A stretch of DNA of 64,000 nucleotides from Hysterium pulicare CBS 123377 (taxonomy: Eukaryota; Ascomycota; Dothideomycetes; Hysteriales; Hysteriaceae). The notes below the pieces were generated by a model. That model was not told the DNA's origin. It searched no databases and saw only the letters and a list, made by a program, of their open reading frames with translations. Positions within the stretch are counted from its first letter, which is position 1. The number at the start of each line of letters is the position of its first letter. The DNA is taken from positions 1 to 64,000 of the forward strand of contig AJFK01000185.1 in NCBI GenBank assembly GCA_000467715.1. The letters are read 5' to 3'. Below, one piece after another: positions 58,501 to 64,000 of the stretch. The translations under genes were made by a program, and so were the position numbers.

Positions 58501-59792
58501 AAGTAAGTACTATTGTGGTGAAACGTAAAGTCTACTTTAACCAAAACTCCAAAGTTAACAAGACCGGTATCCGAAATCAACAAACTCGCAAGGTCAACTG
58601 AAGAGCGATTCAACGAACAGGTAGCTCAACATCTAAGTCAGTATGATTTATAAGCCGAGTTCAATCCTTCTAACAATCGCCAGGACAACATGCCTATGAA
58701 TGGAGCCAAGCCGCAGAACAGGCTAGTTTAAAATGGGAAGGAGTAAGTCTATGAATCCCTTAGGTGAGACCTTAGACCTATGATGAGCTGACCAAAAACT
58801 TACAGTGGTATCACTGTAACTATATCCCCAAGCTCCACACTTTACATTTTCTAATTCTACTCTAGCAACTTACGCGGCTTTCTGCCGCAACTATGGGGAT
58901 CATGTAACTCGGGCAGCCGGACGGCACAACTGGAATGACGAGGCCATGGCTGTAATGACCGACTTTATGCGCGCGCAATGGGAGTCCTTGGATGAGGAAG
59001 TCAAGGAATTGCTAGACGACGCACTTATCTTCGTGCAAGAGACCTTCGACAATGCTTGCGAGCGTGCAACTACTACTTGTACGCGGCTTGACCTCTCAAT
59101 ATGTTCTTTTATGTGGCACTAATCGAGACCAGTGGACTCGTCGCAAAATTCGAACAATGCACTGGAAACTTTGACCGCGACACTGGGGCATCAGGAAAAC
59201 CTCCTTTATTCCGAGATAGAACAGCTTTTCGAGAGCTTCCAGAGTGACCTTTCGTAAGTGGCAGAACATCCAAGATCATACCCAAAAGCCTAACAACGAC
59301 TAGTCAACAACTCAGAACTGACGCATTCACCGGCATCCCGAGTTCAATAATGGGTCAGCTTATGGAAGCATCATATCGAGCCTGTAACCTAGACAGTGGT
59401 AAGCAACACTTCGATGACTATCTCAGTTCTAGGCACTGATTATACACACAGGCGACGGAGTCGACAGACGCCGAAAAGCCATCATCCGAAATCGGTTCGG
59501 TGACGTTACGCTATTCCAAACCCACGGACGGAAGCTCAAAGAAAAAGTCATAGCTAGGGCACGCGAGCTTCAAGAAGCCGTCCGAGAAAAGGTTGACAGC
59601 CATCTCGCAGTCGTCGAGAGCGACTTGGATACCCTGAGGAATGAGAACGTGGCGCTTGAGAGCGAGAGGTACCCTGACTTCCGTGAGCGATTAGCTACGG
59701 AGGTGGAGAGGATTAGGCGAGAGTTGGGCGATGCGAGGAGAAGAGTTGATGAAGTCTTGAATCATAGTCAGGGTGACGCTCCGATGGCATGA
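55518..59792 (+). CDS. SLIP-GC-like dynamin-related GTPase, 15 exons
   Basis: Exons: 55518-56574, 56628-56680, 56737-56984, 57120-57398, 57442-57497, 57564-57745, 57832-58043, 58097-58502, 58555-58636, 58684-58742, 58806-58815 (10 nt), 58866-59078, 59133-59253, 59304-59398 and 59452-59792, giving 1137 residues. The phases are consistent throughout. The N-terminal 330 residues are Ser/Pro-rich and disordered with TPSSAT-type repeats. The GTPase core follows: P-loop GDSGVGKS (348-355), KNLARA..SNTDGVACTCV (G2 region), VIVDLPGLRD (G3, Asp562) and ICTRSD (G4-like, 622-625). Then come coiled coils, the basic region around TYAAFCRNYGDHVTRAAGRH and a final coiled coil (ELQEAVREKVDSHLAVVESD). This layout matches fungal members of the nuclear GTPase SLIP-GC family, whose fungal role is unknown. 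The exon 3/4, 8/9 and 9/10 junctions are the least certain. Confidence 0.88.
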
Positions 59793-59934
59793 TCTTAGGA
59801 GAGCGCTGATCCGGTGTGTGATCTAATACTTGCTGACAGCGCCCGACTGAGGAGAGCGGCAGAGAAGTTTATCTCACGGAGAGCTTCGACAAAGGGAGGT
59901 TTATCAAAGACAATAGTTAGGATGATTTTGTATG

Positions 59935-60378
59935 TTATCTCCTGTGCTGCATGATTGCTGTAAATTCCGCTAGCATGATTGTTTTTCTGGCGGCCGAGCA
60001 GTTCTTTGTGATTTGAGACTCGTATTTATTGAGATATTGTTCCAAATGTTCTGTTGTAAGTAAAACTTCACCATTCTGACCGGTGCGTCGAGAATTACCA
60101 GTCGCGATCAATGTTTCGATGGATGAAGCTACGAGTGTAAGGAACCGCCAGGGCTGCAACAATACTAGAAATTCATCCGTAGTTTTATTGCTTGCTTTCA
60201 GCCGTGCTGGAAGATCGATGCCCTTCCGTAAGGCATCGTGCGCTCTCCAGAGCAAAAAGTCCCAGCCGTGACGTTCAGGGTAAGTGCCGAAATCCTCAGG
60301 TTGGAAAATAGCACTTCCGCTGCATAGATAAGGCAAAATTACAGGAACCTCGCGGTTCTTCCCTAGCAGATGCTTCAT
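59935..60378 (-). CDS. Unknown 147-residue protein
   Basis: A single-exon frame from ATG 60378: MKHLLGKNREVPVILPYLCS, then IFQPEDFGTYPERHGWDFLL, LLWRAHDALRKGIDLPARL and LLTTEHLEQYLNKYESQITK. Composition is protein-like and mostly helical, with no signal peptide or membrane span. It converges on the GTPase gene with 142 bp between the stops. The frame is open across the whole span, but the family was not recognised and upstream exons cannot be excluded. Confidence 0.5.
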   Translation of the reverse strand: MKHLLGKNREVPVILPYLCSGSAIFQPEDFGTYPERHGWDFLLWRAHDALRKGIDLPARLKASNKTTDEFLVLLQPWRFLTLVASSIETLIATGNSRRTGQNGEVLLTTEHLEQYLNKYESQITKNCSAARKTIMLAEFTAIMQHRR

Positions 60379-61055
60379 ATGTGAATCCGGACTTGAAACA
60401 AAAAATGACGCGTTGAATTTAATAGAAAGTTCGTCAGTGTAAATTGAATGGCCAGGCAGTGGCTATTTTGGGCGTTCATCTGGAGGTAGACTGGACAAGG
60501 CCAGGCCTACGCAAGCATGTTATGGAGTTCATCACAGACAGACCAGGGACTGGCAGAGTATGGGTATTGATAGGGCAGATGTTTGGTGGATGTTTCAAGA
60601 AGATCGGAGGGTGCGAGAGCGTTGCGAAAATAGGGTGGCGCAGGTTGGCCCGACAGCAGCGTCCCGGCTCCCCGCCACCACGACCACGAATCTATCAAGA
60701 AAGATGGCTGCAACCATGACGAATTGCTCCACTATAGCCCCCAACCGTCTGATAATACCATGGCAACAAGGAAGAGGCTGGCCGATAACGTTGCTGGGTA
60801 ATAAATCTGAAGAGGCGTGCTGCGGATATAAAGGTAGGACAAGGTGCCGCAAGGCCAGGTAGCATCTTTCACACACAGTTCACACTTCTCCATTCGCTTT
60901 AAGCAAGGCTCCTGTCTTTTAATATTGCACACGTATAACAGCCTCTCCGTGCAACACCTTCTACTTCAAGTCCGCCACCTACTACCTGCTTCAGCCCTAC
61001 ACCTTTAGGAACACCTTCACTACTACACATCTTCAAGCAACACAAATTCGCCATC
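60379..61055. promoter_or_regulatory. Upstream region of the small GPI-type gene
   Basis: TATAAA at 60827-60832 is followed by about 220 bp of CT/CA-rich sequence up to the ATG at 61056, the look of a strong fungal promoter with a long pyrimidine-rich leader. The part before 60780 shows no feature. Confidence 0.45.
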
Positions 61056-61292
61056 ATGCAATTCTCAATCATCGCCCTCGCTGCCGCCTTCGCCTCTACT
61101 GCAACAGCTGTCTATGTACCCGTCAACGGTACCACCACCGCCTATTACCCAACCGGTACCGGCACCGGCGTTCCAACCGCCCCATCAGCAACCTCCTCTT
61201 TAGTACCTTACACCGGCGCCGCAGCACCCACCCAGATCGCCGGCTCGGCTTTGGGCCTCGTCGTTGCAGCTGGTGTTGCATTCATTGTATGA
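61056..61292 (+). CDS. 78-residue GPI-anchor-type secreted protein
   Basis: A single small exon. Residues 1-18 form a signal peptide (MQFSIIALAAAFASTATA). The mature part is only about 40 residues: YVPVNGTTTAYYPTGTGTG and Thr/Ser/Pro-rich sequence with one N-glycosylation sequon (NGT). The end is a hydrophobic tail (GSALGLVVAAGVAFIV) preceded by small residues, the pattern of a GPI-attachment signal. Ascomycetes carry several such tiny, highly expressed wall proteins. There are no Cys residues, so it is not a hydrophobin or CFEM protein. Codon use is strongly C-ending, as in highly expressed genes, and the promoter looks strong. Confidence 0.85.
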   Translation: MQFSIIALAAAFASTATAVYVPVNGTTTAYYPTGTGTGVPTAPSATSSLVPYTGAAAPTQIAGSALGLVVAAGVAFIV

Positions 61293-62176
61293 GAGCTTTA
61301 TATGGACACGGACTTCGACTCAACTTCAATTCAATTACGGCATTCGGCATTTCATGGGCATTTTGGGACAATGGCATTGGTCGGGCGTTACTGTGACTTG
61401 AACATTGATCAGACTCGAACGGCGCCAACGAAACCACGCGGAAGGACTGCTGGGGATCGTTGTGCTGTATGGATAGATACGGATCACAGATAATGATTGA
61501 TGGGTTTGGATCAGGACGAGGGACGATTAATGGGGAGGAGGGAAGGGAACTGAACGAGGAGAAATTATCTCTAGCTATGTAGATAGATCGAACTTAATAA
61601 CAAAGGTTACCGAGAACATCGAACTATTTTCTGAAGCTTAAAATAGAGTGAACTTTTCGAGAGCGTTGGGTCAATTGGGTCTTCACTCCTCCGTAAGGAG
61701 TTTTACACTAACTTATCTAAGTCCCCTTCTCAGGCATTATTTGAAATCGTTTCCTTCATTCTAAGGTTTGATTATGCACCAAGCGCCAATAAACTTCTAT
61801 GTCAATTCCCGTCTTGTATAGAGAGGAAAAGACCTTTATTACAAAGAAGATAGAGTTATTGGACTGAGCTGTTTTCTAGCTTGTCAAGACTACAGTATAG
61901 TTACTGTATTACTTTCCGGATCAGCTTGAAGAGCGTAACTGGATTTGAAGGCGGTAACGGAGTCCAAACTGTCTATGCAGGCTGGTGCCAGTGAATAATA
62001 GAGGAGCAAGCGTAGCCGAGTCAACCCAAAAAGGAAATAGTCAGGATCCCCCCCTCTGATTGGCCAACGCGGAGCTCGACGCGAAACCACTTCAAGTACG
62101 CGACTTCCAAAACCTCACATCTATCAATCCACCCCGAATTTCTCCCAAACACTCCTCCACTGCAATTCTCCCAAAA
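61293..62176. other. Intergenic
   Basis: 3' region of the GPI-type gene and promoter of the polymerase subunit gene. It is AT-rich at 61560-61900. No gene, repeat or RNA was seen. Confidence 0.55.
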
Positions 62177-63792
62177 ATGGCCCCCGAAGATGGCAAACTC
62201 CTCAAACTCGCCCCTTTGTAAGATCCACCTTTCCATGTAAAACAATTCTCAGACTAATGTAAACGGAATAGCAACGCACCCTCCCAACCCCAAACCCGCT
62301 CCCTCTCAACCTACACCCCACTCCAAACCTTCGACCTCCCAAAGGGCGCCGAAAAGCACTACCAGCAGCAATACGCCGACATGTATTTCCTGCGCCTCGC
62401 CCAGCTCAAACCAGCCGTCGAGCAACAAGCCTCGGAAGCGTGGTCGAACTTCCGACTCGGCAGCGAAACCGCTCGCCGCGTCGATCGCGTCCTCGACGTG
62501 CGGCAGGGAGAGCTATGTTGGGTGGTTGGAACCGTGTATATGGAGATGAGCCTGAAGCCTAATATCTTGGACGATATCAGTAAAGAGCATTGGATGGCGG
62601 CGCCGCCTTCGCGGCAGAAGTATTTTTCGCCTGGGGCGCCGGGGACTGAGGAGATGATGTTGGAGGATGAGAGTGGGCGGTTGCGAATCATGGGGGCGAG
62701 TTTGGCGGCGCAGGCGTTTGTTACTGGGTGTGTGGTTGCGGCGTTGGGGACGGAGCAGGCGGATGGGAGTTTCGAGGTTATTGAGACTATGTTTGCGGAT
62801 TTTCCGCGGCAGCCGGAGCGGTGGGAGAGGGATGAGGCGGAGCTTGCGGTGAAGGGGAAGAGGGTGAAGCAGAAGAGGGAGAGGGCAGGGAAGGTGGCGC
62901 TTGTGAGTGGGTTGGAGATTAGTGGGGATGCGGAGACGGAGATGGCGTTGGTGCTCTTACAAGAATATCTTGAAGGCGAGGCGGCGGACGAAGAGAATCA
63001 GGAGGCTAGTGGGAGGATAACGAGGCTGATTATTGCGGGAGGGAGTCTCGCACATTCTTCTCCTATTCCGTCGAGAGAGGAGTTTGCGGCGGCGAAGAAG
63101 GGCCATAAGAAACATTATGGGTATGATTCTTCGATTTACGATGCTGCGCCTTCGGAACGTTTGGATGCTTTACTCTCGATGTTGCTGCCGACTATGCCGG
63201 TTACTTTGATGCCGGGAGCTTCAGATCCGGCAAGCGTGGCGATACCGCAGCAACCGCTCCATCCGGCTTTGTTCCCTACCGTTCGATCGTATGCGAAGAC
63301 TGCGGCGCAGACCAGCGAGCCATTAGCTCTGGATAGTGTGACAAACCCATGGGAAGGGGATATAGATGGATGGAGATTCTTAGGGACAGGAGGACAAACG
63401 GTTGCAGATCTGTTGAAGTATGTTGAGGAGGATAGTGTGATGGATGTCATGGAGGCTATGTTGAGGTGGAGGTGTATAGCTCCCACAGCACCAGACACAT
63501 TATGTAAGTCACAGTTTCCCTTTTCTCCTTGACTTGTTTAACGAGAATGATAGGGTGCTACCCCTTCCAAGACGACGATCCCCTCATCGTAAAAGATTGC
63601 CCTCACGTTTACTTTGCTGGCAACCAACCCTCATTCGACAAACGAGTAGTCGAAGGTCCACTCGGCCAGAAAGTCACCCTCATCTCCATACCCAAATTTC
63701 AAGAAACGAAGACCATTGTCATCTTAGATATGGAAACTTTGGAAGTAGAGCCCGCACAGTTCGATGTTGTTCAGCCAAGACAAAGATTGTGA
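62177..63792 (+). CDS. POL31: DNA polymerase delta subunit 2 (B-subunit)
   Basis: There are three exons: 62177-62217, 62272-63503 and 63554-63792, giving 503 residues. The introns are 54 and 50 nt, with phases joining APLF|NAPSQ and DTLW|CYPFQDDDP. The N-terminal region (LQTFDLPKGAEKHYQQQYAD, LRLAQLKPAVEQQASEAW) and the OB-fold (VVGTVYMEMSLKPNILDDIS, LRIMGASLAAQAFVTGCVVA) lead into an inactive calcineurin-like phosphodiesterase domain (VALVSGLEISGDAETEMALV, LIIAGGSL, LLSMLLPTMPVTLMPGASDP). Near the end are QTVADLLKYVEEDSVMDVME and DCPHVYFAGNQPSFDKRVV, which are very characteristic. It links the catalytic subunit Pol3 to Pol32 in the replicative polymerase, and also to Rev3 in polymerase zeta. 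Long frames on the other strand are shadows. Confidence 0.95.
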
Positions 63793-64000
63793 AAGGGGAG
63801 GAAAGGTGTAATTGTGCGGTGTTTTCTTCTCATGATAACGATGGGAAAGGGGTATTGTAAGGGTTTGCACGCATCTTTGTGGTCTGTTTTCGTATAGATA
63901 CCCGCATTTGAGACTGGGATATAAACGTAGCAAATACTTGTTAACCGGGCTTTTCTAAAGCCTAACAATCGAGCCTTTCCGCAAAGCTCATGTCTCCAAA

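Overview
The window is nuclear DNA of a filamentous ascomycete (Pezizomycotina). Most genes carry introns of about 46-80 nt with GTRNGY-like donors, CTAAC/CTGAT-like branch points and YAG acceptors. The gene set is typical of moulds: PLAC8 proteins, a NACHT/STAND protein, a SLIP-GC-like GTPase, an HSP30-type small heat shock protein and Ser/Thr-rich secreted wall proteins. A leotiomycete fits the protein styles, but that placement is inference. I saw no tRNA, rRNA, CRISPR array, insertion sequence, LTR element or virus-like element.

Layout. 0-11.4 kb: the 3' part of a large Ser-rich acidic protein (5' end outside the window), a PLAC8 protein and a Bem3-type PX-PH-RhoGAP. 11.4-15.0 kb: a gene-poor stretch with no convincing gene. 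15.0-19.9 kb: mitochondrial ribosomal protein uS13m and an ER cyclophilin B share a divergent promoter, followed by the DEAD-box helicase Ded1. 21.4-26.6 kb: a tandem pair of paralogous small proteins, the first apparently frameshifted, then a four-helix membrane protein and a NACHT-STAND protein. 28-34.3 kb: an FAD monooxygenase, an unknown protein, an aldo-keto reductase, Mri1 (methionine salvage) and an 81-residue coiled-coil protein. 34.5-44.3 kb: Pan1 (endocytosis), Rpb11, an HSP30-like chaperone and a fumarylacetoacetate-hydrolase family enzyme. 45-49 kb: one Pro/Tyr-rich protein and a second gene-poor stretch. 49-52.1 kb: an Aro3-like DAHP synthase and a 3-dehydroshikimate dehydratase-like enzyme, divergently transcribed. 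52-64 kb: a secreted Ser-rich protein, a 15-exon SLIP-GC-like GTPase, a small unknown protein, a 78-residue GPI-type protein and DNA polymerase delta subunit 2.

The genes are mostly independent housekeeping units, not a biosynthetic cluster. The functional pairings worth noting are the divergent DAHP synthase/dehydroshikimate dehydratase pair, which covers entry into and a possible exit from the shikimate pathway, and the divergent uS13m/cyclophilin pair around a central ATCACGTGAT palindrome. The most interesting single observation is in the cyclophilin B gene: an optional last intron would swap an HVEL ER-retrieval tail for an 82-residue tail with a transmembrane anchor. A second theme is very small first coding exons (3 nt in uS13m, 6 nt in ARO3, 15 nt in the FAH-family gene, 17 nt in RPB11), which hide the true starts. 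All exon structures were worked out by hand from reading frame, splice consensus and family similarity; none is supported by transcripts here.
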